Source: Jacaranda mimosifolia (Eukaryota; Streptophyta; Magnoliopsida; Lamiales; Bignoniaceae). Taken from it: 64,000 nt of DNA. Below, piece by piece: positions 33,731 to 44,960 of the stretch (positions are counted from its first letter, which is position 1; each line of letters starts with the position of its first letter). The position numbers and the translations under genes are program-made. The stretch covers positions 22,661,730 to 22,725,729 of the forward strand of contig CM032121.1 of assembly GCA_018894105.1 (NCBI GenBank). The letters run 5' to 3'. The notes under the pieces are model-generated. The model was not told the origin of the DNA, made no database searches, and saw nothing but the letters and a program-made list of their open reading frames with translations.

Positions 33731-34469
33731 ATCTTTCCAAGTCTAGGCCCCTAAGACTGAAAATGAGAGACAGAGAATGTCCTACATACCTTATGCCTCT
33801 GCTATCGGTAGCATAATGTATGTAGTTCAATGTACAAGATCGGATATGGCACACTCGTCAAGTGCTATAAGTAGGTTCCAATCCAATCCTGGTGAGAGTC
33901 ACTAGATAGCCATTAAAGCAATCCTTAAGTACTTGAGAAGGGCTAAGGACTTGTTTTTAGTATACGACAATTGAGAATTGAAACTAGTGAGGTTTTCGAA
34001 TTCAAATTTCTAATCCGATATAGATGACATAAAATCTACTTTTGGATTCATATTTTGCCTCAATGGCAGTGCGGTGAGTTGGAAATATTCCAAACACGAC
34101 ATCATGGTCGATTCTACCATGGAGGCAAAATATATTACGGCTTCGAAAGCTGTAAAGTTAGGTATTTGGATGAAAATTTTTATTCAAGAGTTGAATGTAG
34201 TGCCTAGCATTGCTGAGCTACTAGTTGTCTATTGTGATAACAATAGGGCAGTAGTACAAGCCAAAGAGCCAAGATCTCATCAGAAATCGAAGCATATTTT
34301 GAGGCGATATCATTTGATTCGAGAGATCATTGATAGAGATGACATCCGAGTAGAGAGAGTTGCCTCAAAAGAGAATATAGCAAATCCACTATCTAAACCT
34401 TTAACGCAAAAGGTCTTTGAAAGATATCTTGAAAGGATAGGTATCAAGGCCATGGGGCATTGGCTTTAG
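33731..34469 (+). pseudogene. RNase H with intact C-terminus (E)
   Basis: The 131-codon frame 34074-34469 is the most complete RNase H end in the window: STMEAKYITASKAVKLGIW, VVYCDNNRAVVQAKEPRSH, KSKHILRRYHLIREIIDRDD, VERVASKENIANPLSKPLTQ and the final GHWL before TAG. Upstream, 33731-34070, shifts and stops interrupt GIHLSKS, MSYIPYA and LKYLRRAKDLFLVYDN. Confidence 0.88.
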
Positions 34470-36046
34470 GTCAAGTGGGAGATTTTCGGAATAGTGCTCG
34501 ACAAGCTAATAGGATTGGCCTTGTAAAAACTATTTCCTTGTAAACAATATTGATTGAATGATATTCTTAATGTGGCCATCTCCATCTTATGCTCTTTATT
34601 ACTTCACTCACATTTAGATGAAGCCTTTAGATCACTTATGACTATGAGACTTAGTTCGGTGATGATGGAATAAGCCTTGTAGGTCGTGATCTTAAATCTT
34701 CCAAGTGATAGGATCTTATGATACAGGGCATCTAAGATTTAGATAAACATGCACCAGCAATGCATAAATCAAAGAGTTGGATATTGCTTTATTCCATGAG
34801 CAACCATATGAGATATGGGTGCATGTTAGTGGGTGCTTATTAGAGAATAAGGGACTGAAGACATATCGAAGAATCCACTAGATTGCTGGGGTGGCAAGTC
34901 AGTAGTGGCAAGTTCTCCAGCTTGCGCTAGTGTATATTATTAGTCCTCTAACCTGAGGATCCATGGTAAACTTGTGTCTGGTCCTCATGTTTTGACTTTT
35001 CCTTGACCATTTAGCGGGTCTATCGGGTAGAGATTGGGTATGAGCTACTTTACATGGAGGTTTGTGAGATCTAAGATGGAATTCGACTCTTCGCTTTTGT
35101 GAAGGATGAATATATTTCCTATATTTTCTATAATAATCGATTTTGAGAAATCTTTGCCCAGGGTGGTATGAAAATTTGGAAAAGGAGTTTTTCAAAGGTA
35201 AGGTCATATAAAGGAATTGAACATGGAGAATAGAGACATAGTACCGAGGCTATTAGGGAGCTGACAAATATCTTGCCTTAAGCTTCTTTCGAGAGATAGG
35301 ACACGAAAGGACTGCACATGACAAGCATATAGCTATGATGGTTCTCCAAAAGCATTCATTTCGGCCAATTAGTTGGGCTTCGTGGGCTTGAGGTTGGACA
35401 TCGACTATGGAGATTGGGTACTCTTCAGTTAATGAGATTAATTGAATTGAGTCGATTAGTTTAAAAGGTGTTTTAAACTAAAATGAAGATACGATATTCA
35501 AAAGTCACAAAGAGTTGTGAGCCTATGTCCAATGAATGATAGAACTTATTGGGTTACACACAAAATCCAATGAACCTCCTAGTTAATGGAAATATTTTCT
35601 AAGAGCTAGAAAATCATTCCTTGGTGACTGATTTTGAGGTGCCAAATTAAAAGTCAATTTTTGGCTTGATTAATTTAAGTTTTAAATTAATCAACTAATT
35701 TAAGGAGTTGAATTAGATTAATAATTAAGGAGTTAATTATTAGGTTCCAAGTGACCATCAATTGGTCAAGTTAACTTAAAGAGTTAAGTTAACAAAATTG
35801 AGCTTAAGAGCTAAACTTGTTTGACTTAAGAGTTAAGTCAAAGGGAATTAATTAAATTAAAGTGTTTAGTTTAATTAAAGAGAAAAACATATTTTGGAGG
35901 GAAAATTCAGAATAAAGATTCATTTGAATTAGCATCTTAATTAATTTAAATTAGATTTCAAATGTAATTAAAATACACATGAAATTCAAATGAGATTTGA
36001 ATTCGAATTTACCACCTTGACACCGCACTAACCCCCCCTCAAGGAA

Positions 36047-36073
36047 GGTGTGATGCCACCTTGGCATCACACC
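36047..36073 (+). promoter_or_regulatory. perfect 12-bp-arm palindrome beside the TATA box (E)
   Basis: GGTGTGATGCCA, loop CCT, TGGCATCACACC. It lies 9 bp upstream of CTATATATAG (36083-36092). Perfect or nearly perfect versions lie in the same place in A (14494-14519), F (36918-36944) and G (48001-48025). It could be a transcription-factor site or a structural element. Confidence 0.7.
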
Positions 36074-36082
36074 AACCAACAT

Positions 36083-36092
36083 CTATATATAG
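36083..36092 (+). promoter_or_regulatory. TATA box of E's LTR
   Basis: CTATATATAG followed by GA-rich AGATGTAGAGAGAG, as in the other LTRs. Confidence 0.65.
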
Positions 36093-36706
36093 ATGTAGAG
36101 AGAGAGGATCGGCCACATTGAAGAAAAGTGAGAAGAATTAGATTCTTCTACAATTCCCTCTAAAACTCCTTTTCTGAACATTGCTTCATGTGTTGAGGCT
36201 TTGCTCTATGTTGTTTTGCTACCTCAAAAATCGGCCTTCACCATTGAAATTCTGCTCATTTTCTGCAACTAAAAGTGAGTGAAATTTGGCGGATCAATTG
36301 GTGTGTGGATCATATCAATAGAGGCAAAGTATTTGATTTGCTAGCTTTGGAGATCCACTGGAGCAAAGCAGTCAGTTTCTGAATTTTTTCCAAGCGATCC
36401 GGGTCAATTTTTGCTTTGAATTTTTTATAGCTATTTCCTTAAGAAGTTGAGCAGTTCCAATTTTTTTTTTGTGATTTTTGGAGCACTTTAATCGAGGCAA
36501 AAGTTGCTATTTCTCTACTGTGCCAGAGTCTGCCTGTCTGGATTGGTGAATTTTCACCCTTGAGACCTTGGAAATTTGTTTTTTGAGGTAACACTCCAAC
36601 TAAATCTGAATTCTTAGCATGATTAGATCCTTGGTAGGCTGTAAGCACTAGTTATTTTGAGCTTTTGAAGTTTGATAAGTGGATCCTAGTGGCTTACTAA
36701 CCTTCG

Positions 36707-38533
36707 TGCACAATCCTTTTCCTCCCAATATTAGTTGGAGAATAGTGAGAATAAGAACTTGGATGAAGGCTTGATTTGGAGGTAGGAGAAGAAGAGAAGT
36801 GAAACATAAGGGGCAACACTTGAGAATTTGGAGGGAAGTTGAGAGAATCTAATTCTTACTCGCAATTCATATGTGATTGCCCCCTTCAGTCTATATATCT
36901 ATATATAGAAGGATGATGGTGTGATGCCAAGTTGGCATCACACCTTCCTCAAGGTGGCCACCTACTTGCCCTTGTAAGTTGGCTTGTGAATTTTGAATTT
37001 TATGTGAATTTGAATTTTATTTGAAATCTTTATTTCAAATCATGAAATGTGATCCAAATAAATTTTAATTCACACCACATGAATATTTTGTTTGAATTTT
37101 TCATCCAAAATTAATACTCCATTTTAATTAAATTAAACTCTTAAATTTAATTAATTAACTTTGACTTAAGTCTTTAAGTTAATTTGCTTAACTCCTTAAG
37201 CAAGACATTGTTAACTTAACTCCTTAAGTTAACTTGACCAATTGATAGTCATGTGGCACCAAATAATTAACTCCTTAATTAATTGATCTTAATTTAAATC
37301 CTTAAATTAATTAGATCAATTTAACAATTAAATTGATCAAGCCAAAAATGACTACGAGTTGTGTCAATCAGTCGACCTTCGAATCGGTCATGTAGGAGTT
37401 TTCTAACTCTTAGAAAATTCTCCTTCATCAATTAGGATTTGCTACTTGCTTTTGTATGTGACCTATTAGGTTCTACCATTCATTGGATATGGACTCACAA
37501 CTTTTTGTGACTTTAGAATATCAAATATTCATATTAGTTTAAACTCCTTTAAACTAGTCAACTCAATTAAACTAATTTCCATTAGTTAAAGAGTACTCAA
37601 TCTCCATGGTCAATGTCCGATCTCAAGCCCATAGAGCCCAACTAATTGGCCGAAATGAATTCTTTTGGAGTACCATTATATCTCTAAGCATACCATGCAA
37701 ATACGATCTTGCTGTCTCCTATCTCCCAAAAGAAGCCTAGGGCAAGATATTTGTCAGCTCTCTAATGGCCTCGATTCGATGTTTCTATTCCTAATGTTTG
37801 ATTCCCCTTTATGATCTCATCTTTGGAAAACTTCTTTTTCTAAATTATCATACTATCTTGGGCAAATATTTCTTGGAATTGATCATTATAGAATATATAG
37901 AAGATGTATTCACCCTTCACAACAATAAGGAGTTGGATCCTATCTTGGATCTCACAAACCTCCATGTCTAAGTAGCTCATGCCTAATCACCACCCAAACG
38001 ACCCGCTACATGGCTAAGGAGGAGTCAAAGCATGAGGACCTATACACAAGATTACCATGAATTCTCAGGTCAAAGGACTAATTATATACATTAGCGTAAG
38101 CTGAAGAACTTTCCACTACCGACTTTCCTCTTCGGCTATCTAGTTGATTCTCTAGACGGGCCTTTAGTGCATTCTCTAACAAGCACCCATATCTCATATG
38201 GAATTGCTCTAGAAATGGAGCAACATTCAATCCTTGGATTTATGCATCATCAATGCAAGTCTATCTGGATCTTAGATACCCAGTCTCATAAGATTCTATG
38301 ACTTGAAAGATTTAAGATTACAACTATATAAGATTTATTTAATGATCACCACCCAGTGCGTAACCAAGTCCCGTAGTCTTGTGTGATTTAAGGGCTTCAA
38401 CCAAATGCTAATGAAGAAAATATAAGCCTAAGATGAAGATGGCCATTTAGTGAATATCATTCAATCAAGATTGTATCACAAGTGAAATAGTTTACATGCC
38501 AATCTAATTGGCTTGCGCGGCACTATTCCAACC
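36707..38533 (-). repeat. 3' LTR of F (U5 end missing)
   Basis: Read on the minus strand it starts GGTTGGAATAGTGCCGCGCA (TG end mutated) and breaks off about 0.4 kb before the normal U5 end, where E's LTR abuts. It contains the clearest palindrome array (37117-37346) and the TATA-side palindrome at 36918-36944. Confidence 0.9.
37117..37346. repeat. array of seven short palindromes in the LTR U3 region
   Basis: Successive inverted repeats share a TTAA-CTCC-TTAA core but have different outer arms. They include TTGCTTAA/TTAAGCAA (37184-37203), GTTAACTTAA/TTAAGTTAAC (37210-37233), TAATTAA/TTAATTA near 37264-37281, TTAATTTAA/TTAAATTAA near 37289-37311, and GATCAATTTAA/TTAAATTGATC (37314-37338). 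Two looser ones precede. The same order recurs in every full LTR here, with arm changes that keep pairing. Confidence 0.75.
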
Positions 38534-39304
38534 ATCTCATAAGTAATTAATTGGTCAAGCAAAAATAAGTATAGCATTTATGCATCTTATTTTTGCAACA
38601 ATTGGGGATCAACTTTAATAAGATTTTAAAAGCAATAAAAAATGTCAAATATAATTTTGAGAACTTGCACAACACTTGTGCATCTATTGTGTGTGAAATA
38701 AAACATTTTTGGTCACTTAAGGAGCCAAAACAACAAGCAAAACTCACCAACAACCAAACCAGTCGTTGCTTGATAGTGGCTGGCAGTAGCCCTATTTTGG
38801 AGTTTTGGCCGAGTTAACTCATTTTAGTCTCTATTTTTTTGCACCAAAAATTTCAGGAAACCTCCTAAACTTTAAATCACACATTATAGATGAAATTTCA
38901 CATCTAAAACACCTTTTAAAAATGAAATTTCAAGTGCTAAAATGTGTTTCAAAAATAAGTTTAAATGAAAATCACATTTTTCCAAAAGTCTCCAATTAAA
39001 TCCAATCCAATTGTATCTAAAATTGACCAAAAAAACTTAAGCCAAAATTTAACATGCTATATCAATATATAACATCATCCAATGCAAAATCAAAATTAAC
39101 ATTAGGTAAACATGAATCAAAATATACTAACATATGAATTAATATTTAAAACACATATTAGCATAATTTCAATTCATTAGCAAAGGAGCCACAAGAATCA
39201 TCATTCAAACACTCCAATCCATAAATTGGATCAAGTATTTTGAGATCTAGATTAATTCATCATATGAATCAATCAAACAAAATCCAAATTAAAGCATGAA
39301 TTTA
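38534..39304 (-). other. leader remnant of F
   Basis: Minus-strand equivalent of the first 0.77 kb of the leader of G and I (for example 42600-42680). It includes GTGCAAAAAAATAGAG-type text and the remains of the GC-rich island at 38760-38805, much shorter than in B, G and I. The four stem-loops lie further along the leader and are deleted. The small plus-strand frames 38593-38817 and 38805-38999 are shadows. Confidence 0.78.
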
Positions 39305-39317
39305 GACTCCAATACCA
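39305..39317 (-). other. primer binding site of F (degenerate)
   Basis: On the minus strand TGGTATTGGAGTC, two bases after the LTR end: three mismatches to the Met-tRNA site TGGTATCAGAGCC. Confidence 0.75.
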
Positions 39318-39319
39318 CT

Positions 39320-39996
39320 TGAAAGATGGTGTAAGCCAAGGATCCAATTAAAAAGAATTAAAAACTGAAATAAAACTTGATTTACACCTCCAAAAGGATC
39401 AAATTCATGCTCTAACATCGATTAAGGTTAGAATATTACCTCAAAATCAAATTCCAGCCGAAATGATGAAGACTTGCTTGAACTCTTCAAAGTAGTCTCC
39501 TCCTGGCGCAGCAGAGTGTGAGTAAGATTTTCCCAACCAAATCACATCAGAATTAAGTGAAATTTGGGCCAAAATATCATCAACACCTTTATGATTTCCC
39601 AGTAAAAATTTCAGCTCAAAAGTTTTTTGGAAAGACCTCCAATCGATGCTCCAAAGTTATTGCCCAAACAGAGGATCTCCAAAAGCTTAGCGATCCAAGT
39701 GTATTGCCTCCAATGTCAAGATTCACACACCAATGGACATTCAAATATCCTCTAGATTAGATAAAAAATCAAAGGAGAAATGAGGATGATGAAGGCCAAA
39801 ATTTAGAGAGGGAAGATGTGAAGAAAATGTGAAGCTTCAACACATGAGAGAGCACACAAATTTGAAGGGAAGAGAAGAATCTAACAATTAGATGCAAAAT
39901 GCTTGCATTCACATCACGATGGCCGCCCATATCTATATCAATATATAGATGGTGGGAAGTTGTGATGCTTATGTGGCATCACACTTCCCATGAGGG
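39320..39996 (-). repeat. 5' LTR of F, U5-side part
   Basis: 677 bp from the LTR terminus (complement TGAAAGATGG at 39320) to GCATCACACTTCCCATGAGGG. The rest of the same LTR resumes at 48657 beyond element G with the TTGCCAACTTGTAAGCAAGT region that should follow. Confidence 0.88.
39992..39996 (+). other. target site duplication of G, left copy
   Basis: GAGGG here and GAGTG at 48652-48656, directly outside G's two LTR ends, differing at one base. The LTR text of F is continuous across the site once G and one copy are removed. Confidence 0.75.
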
Positions 39997-42174
39997 TGTT
40001 GGAATATGTCGGCAAGCCAATTAGATTGGTCTTGTAAAATAATCTTGATTGAATGATATTCATTATATGGCCATCTTCATCTTATGCTCCTTATTACTTC
40101 ACTTGCATTTGGATGAAACCCCTAGGTCACTTATGATGACGGGACTTGGTTTGGTGACCATGGAGTAAGTCTCACGCGATCGTGATCTTAAATCTTTCAA
40201 GTCGTAGGATCTTATGAGACAGGGCATCTACGATCCGGATAGACTTACACCGACGATGCATAAATCCAAGAGTTGGATATTGCTCCGTTCCATGAGCAAC
40301 CATATGAGATATGGGTGCATGTTAGTGGATACTTGTTAGAGAACAAGGTACTGAAAGCCCACCGGAGAATCCACTAGATAGCTGCAGTGGCAAGTTCTCC
40401 AGCTTACACTAGTGCATATTATTAGTCCTCTGACTAAGGATCAATGGTAAACTTTTGTCTGATCCTCATGCTTTGACTCTTCCTTGATCACTTAGCAGGT
40501 CTTTCGGGTTGAGGTTGGGTATGAGCTACTTGGCATAGAGGTTTGTGAGATCCAAGATAGAATCCGACTTCTCGTTTTTGTGAAGAGTGAGTGCATCTCC
40601 TATATATTCTATAATGAACGATTCCAAGAAATCCTTGCACAATGTGATGTGATAATTTAGAAAAGGAGTTTTCCAAAGATGAGATTACATAAGGGAATCG
40701 AACGTTGAGAATAGAAACATAGTATCGAGGGTATTAGAGAGCCGACAAATATCTTGCCCTAGGCATTTTTCGGGAGATAGAAGACGGAAGGACTATATTT
40801 GCATGGTAAGCATAGAGCTATAATGGTTCTCCAAAACATTCATTTTGACTAATTAGTTGGGCTCCATGGGCTTGAGGTTAGACATCGACCATGGAGATTG
40901 GATACTTTTCAATTAATGAGATGAATTGAATTGAGTCGATTAGTTTAAAAGTGTTTTAAATTAAATTGAATATTTGTTTTTCAAAAGTCACAAGGAGTTG
41001 TGAGCCTATGTCTAATGAATGGTAGAACTTATCGGGTCACAGACAAAAGCTAAGTAGCTTCCTATTTGATGGAGAAAAATATTTTCTAAGTGTTAGAAAA
41101 TTATCTCTTAGTGGACTGATTTTAAGGTATCAATTTTGAAGGTCAGTTTTGGCTTGATTAATTTAAGTGTTAAATTAATCAATTAATTTAAGGAGTTAAA
41201 TTAGATCAATAATTAAGGAGTTAATTATTTGGTGTCAATATGACCATCAATTGATTAAGTTAACTTAAAGAGTTAAGTTAACAAAATTCAAGCTTAAGAG
41301 TTCAGCCTGTTTGACTTAAGAGTTAAGTCAAAGGTTAATTACTTAAATTAAATTGTTTAATTAGATTTGAATTAGCATTTTCATTAACTTGAAATTAGAT
41401 TTTAGATGTAATTAAAATGCAAGTGAAATTCAAATTAGATTTGAATTTGTATTTGGCACCTTGGTAAATGCAAATTGGCCTCCCCTTCTCCTCATGAGAG
41501 GCGTGATACCACCTTGGCATCACACTTTCCAGCCTTTATATATATATATATAGAGAGAGAGAGGGCTGGTCATTATGTCAAAAGGTGTGAAGAATTAGAT
41601 TCTCCACCATTTCCTCCAAAATCCTTGCAAGCATTGCATTCAAATGTTGAAAGCTTTACTTTTTCTTCTTCTTCTTCTTCCTCCCTACCTAAAATTGGCC
41701 TCCTCCATAGCATATCTCTGGGCTTATTCTATCTTATAGGATAGATACTTTGTAAGATGTATTTGGTGTGTGGATCATATCAATAGAGGCAAACTACTTT
41801 GTTTGCTATGGTTTTGGAGATCCATTGCACAAAGTCCGATTTGATGATTTTATCCAGGGAGATCTAGAAAGATTTTTGATCTAAATTTTTAACTGAGAGT
41901 TTACCAAGGTGTTTAGCATCTCCAATAAGTTTTTCATGATTTTTGGAGGTGATTTGATAGAGGCAAAAATCTCTTGTCTCTTGCTGCGCATTTTCTAGCA
42001 GTTTCTGGAAAGGTGAAGAGTTTACCTAATTCTCCTTGGATTTTTCAATTTCAAGGTAAAACTCTATCCTAATATAAATCTCAAGCATGATTTGATCCTA
42101 GTTATCATGTAAGCAATAGTTTATTAAGCTTTTGTAGTTTTTATAATTGGATCCTAGTACCTTACTTGCTTTCA
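39997..42174 (+). repeat. 5' LTR of G (2.18 kb)
   Basis: From TGTTGGAATATGTCGGCAAG to CCTTACTTGCTTTCA, ending directly before AG and the primer site. Palindrome array at about 41160-41350. The TATA-side palindrome is degenerate (about 41499-41524, GGCGTGATACCA...TGGCATCACAC). The TATA box is expanded to (TA)n at 41536-41554. Confidence 0.93.
41536..41554 (+). promoter_or_regulatory. TATA box of G's 5' LTR
   Basis: TTATATATATATATATAGAG, a lengthened TATA compared with CTATATATAGATA in the 3' LTR, followed by GA repeats. This LTR would drive genomic RNA of G. Confidence 0.65.
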
Positions 42175-42176
42175 AG

Positions 42177-42189
42177 TGGTATCAGAGCC
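42177..42189 (+). other. tRNA-Met(i) primer binding site of G
   Basis: Perfect TGGTATCAGAGCC two bases after the LTR. Confidence 0.95.
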
Positions 42190-44096
42190 TAAATCATGCT
42201 TAGATTTGGATTTTTTTTTTATGATTGATTAATGTGATGGATTGATCTAAATCACCAAATTCGCAATTCGTATGATGGATTGAAGTGTTTTGTTGATGTT
42301 GTGTGTGGCTCCTTGATTGATGAATTGGCAGCATGTTAATATGTGTTTTAAGTGTTGATTCATATGATTTTTATGTTTTAATTCATGCAGATTTGGCATT
42401 TATTGATGTTGTATGTTGACATAGCATGTTAAATCTGACCTTAATGTGTTTTGGTCATTTTTGGATCCAATGTGATTGGAGTGTTGTTGGAGATTTTTGA
42501 AGAATGCGATTCTTACTTAAACTTGATTTTTGAAGCTTGATTGAGCTCTTAAATTTTCAGTTTTAAAATGTGTTTTAGATCTGGAAATTGGTCCATAATG
42601 TGTGATTTAATGTTTAGAAAGAGTTCTAGAATTTTTGGTGCACAAAAGTTGAGCTAAAAATTGGCTTGACTAGCTTTTACCCTAAAGCAAGGGCTGCCAG
42701 CCAGCCATGGTGTAAGCTGGCAGAGCCACTGCCCAGCCATGTGCCTGGCACGGCCAGTAGCACCAGAATATAGGTTGGGCAGATTTTGAGCTTGATTTTT
42801 GGCTCCTTTAGTGGCTAGAAATGATGTTAAATCATGTGTTATGGGTGCATAAGTGTTGTGCAAGTTCTCAATTTTATGTTTGACATTTTTCAACCTCCTT
42901 AAATCTTGTTAAAGTTTATCTCCATATGTTGCATAAGTGTTATGCATGACCTATTATTTGTTAATTTGATTAGCATTTAATTAATGAAATTAATTGTTAA
43001 TTCTAGATTTGTTTATTGTTCATTTAATTGTTGAATGGATGATGAATGAATGAGGATGATCATGAGCCTTTAATATAGATTTTATTTGTTTCAAGTTGTT
43101 GAAATGAGTTGTATTAAATTGAGACTTGCATGCCTCTTTATTTCTACCTTGTAAATGTTATGAGAGTAGAATCACTAGGAGTGAGGTTTTCCTATTCATG
43201 TAATTGTTGCATGGTGCAAAGGAGGCCTTGGAGGCATGGAGACTTTTGAAGACCCATGAATGTATGGGATACTCTCATGTAATAGCTAGATTTAATCAAC
43301 CCTCTTAAAATGAACTAGGTGGTGCATCTATGGCTCTAAGTGCACCACTTGGTTAGGCTCATGGTCATCCCACCCTAGGAGCATGCTAGGTGCATTACTT
43401 ATTTATGCTTTCCATATCCTATTGATGTATAAAATGCATGTTTAGGATATAGAAAACCTAAATAAGAAGATAAAATGATGAGATCTTGCAAGCAAAAACC
43501 CTTCACTCAGAATGTTAATTTGGAAATGGATACAAATTAAAAGAGTTTTAATTAATCCAAGCTTCTACCAATAGTATACGCCATGACAACGCTACCAAAT
43601 TTGTGTGATGGCACTCGAAGCGGGGGTCACACTTAGGAGGAAAGCTATGAACATATACTTAGCATATGATGCACCTTTGATTTGAGAACCTCTATGCATT
43701 GGCACTCGAAGTGAGGGATGACATGGAGCCGTTTCCAATCAAAGTTTGATTGGTAGATACGACTTAACACTTAGTAATGTAGATGCACTCAAAGCGGGGT
43801 GTCTACATGAAAAGTGAGGTAAAATATATCAAGAGTTGCATGAGATGCAATTGGCAAGTATTACTTACCTTTCGATTGTTTGTGTATGGCACTCGAAGCG
43901 AGGGTCCACTTACATGTCCTTAGGATCTTGATTCTCACTAGGAAATATGATTTCCCTAATTCTTCTTCGCAGTAAGGAATTTGATAAAATAGTGGGAGGA
44001 AAATATGCTTGAAAGACCATGAACATGTTTTTAATATCGAATTCAATCACATGCTTATTCTCTTTTTCGCCATTGAGGACTTGTGAAATCTCAAGA
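42190..44096 (+). other. leader of G
   Basis: 1.9 kb, collinear with B's and I's leaders. It includes a GC-rich island (42688-42770, with GCTGCCAGCCAGCC and GCTGGCAGAGCC), the CCCTAGGAGCATGCTAGG word near 43373, and four stem-loops near its 3' end. The minus-strand ORF 42654-42893 and the plus ORF fragments are shadows. Confidence 0.8.
43603..43910 (+). promoter_or_regulatory. array of four leader stem-loops (G)
   Basis: Slots 43612-43626 (CACTCGAAGCGGGGG), 43703-43717 (CACTCGAAGTGAGGG), 43786-43799 (CACTCAAAGCGGGG) and 43890-43904 (CACTCGAAGCGAGGG). Flanks pair: GTGTGA (43603-43608) with TCACAC (43627-43632), and ATGTAGA (43777-43783) with TCTACAT (43802-43808). The loop word CTCG-AAG-CGAG is itself able to pair. 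Slot starts are 91, 83 and 104 bases apart, against 92, 84 and 102 in B. Confidence 0.6.
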
Positions 44097-44493
44097 ATGA
44101 TTTAATGTTCCACTTAATGTTATTTTGGAAACCAATAAACCAACTGGGCAAACTTCCACAATTGACTTAACCTCAAAAATTGCTCGAGATTCCTAGAAGC
44201 GGATATATGTCCTATATTAAAGTGCTCCTAATCCTATGGGGATTAAAGTAGATCAAAGGACACGTGAAAAGTGCATGAATTGGGTTTAGGATCGTCCTAT
44301 TCTATAGTCTCATGATGGCATCTACAAACTTTAAAACTCTCAAAGATATATGAATAACACCTTGGTTAAAACTTACAAGAGTTGTAAAGCAAATAAGGTA
44401 TGAGAAGTTCATGTTATCAAAAGAGATTGTTCAATCTAGGACGGATGTGAAGTCATATGTCATTGACTACGGTCTAAAGATGATTAAGCTTGG
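44097..44493 (+). pseudogene. gag N-terminal part (G)
   Basis: ILETNKPTG, then a diverged middle shared with B (SLMMASTNF-like region), then KSCKANK, EKFMLSKEIVQS and VIDYGLKMIKL. The last parts align with YERFALSRELFRS and HDHGLKMIG of H. At about 44494 it jumps straight into the DMVRSML block of integrase, so the C-terminal half of gag, zinc knuckle, protease and integrase core are deleted. The start codon is followed by a stop after one codon, and frames shift. Confidence 0.72.
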
Positions 44494-44960
44494 ACATGGT
44501 ACGTTCCATGTTGAGCTTCTTTGATGTGCCTATATCCTTTTGGGGATACGGCTTAGACATGGCGGCGAAGCCACTAAATATAGTACCGTCAAAGTCAGTG
44601 CCCAAAATACCATATGAGATATGGTGTGGCAAAGCACCCTCTTACCAATACCTTAAGGTTTGGGGATCTCCCGCCTACATGAGATGGACAGTAGGAGATA
44701 AGTTGGATAGAAGATCTACCTTGTGCAAGTTTGTGGGATACCATAGAGAGTCTATGGGTTACTATAGCTATGATCACTCGAAGCAAAAGGTGTTCGTTTC
44801 GAGGAATGATACCTTTTTAGAAAAGGAATTTCTATAAGATAGAAAAAGGCGTTGTTGTTGAACTTGGTGAAGTTCAAGATAATCATCAAATCTCACAAGT
44901 GGTACAAATAAATATATAGCAAAGAGCCTTGCACACGACCTCTGAAAAGGTCAGACCAAA
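44494..44960 (+). pseudogene. integrase C-terminal half (G)
   Basis: A 115-codon frame (44490-44837): MDMVRSMLSFFDVPISFWGY, SVPKIPYEIWCGKAPSYQYL, KVWGSPAYMRWTVGDKLDRR, CKFVGYHRESMGYYSYD and VFVSRNDTFLEKEFL. It then breaks at a stop. The linker with CTRPLKRSD-like text follows in other frames. No catalytic triad residue remains. Confidence 0.87.

Larger units (their letters stand above)
33037..36706 (+). mobile_element. copia element E, 5'-truncated
   Basis: Plus-strand copy starting within RT, with RNase H to its natural stop, polypurine tract and 3' LTR. The left boundary coincides exactly with D's LTR end, as if D had inserted into E's RT. However, E's upstream half is not found on D's other side. 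Confidence 0.85.
34484..36706 (+). repeat. 3' LTR of E (about 2.2 kb)
   Basis: Follows a clean purine tract TCAAGTGGGAGAT (34471-34483). The first bases are TTTTCGGAATAG, so the TG end has mutated to TT. It contains the palindrome array (about 35650-35880), the perfect TATA-side palindrome (36047-36073) and a TATA box. The distal end is uncertain by a few bases: GGATCCTAGTGGCTTACTAA is followed by CCTTC and then minus-strand LTR text. Confidence 0.88.

Noticed and set aside
41475..41744. 89-codon ORF inside G's 5' LTR
   Set aside because: It spans the TATA box and a TTC/TCC repeat; the equivalent frame is not open in the other LTRs.
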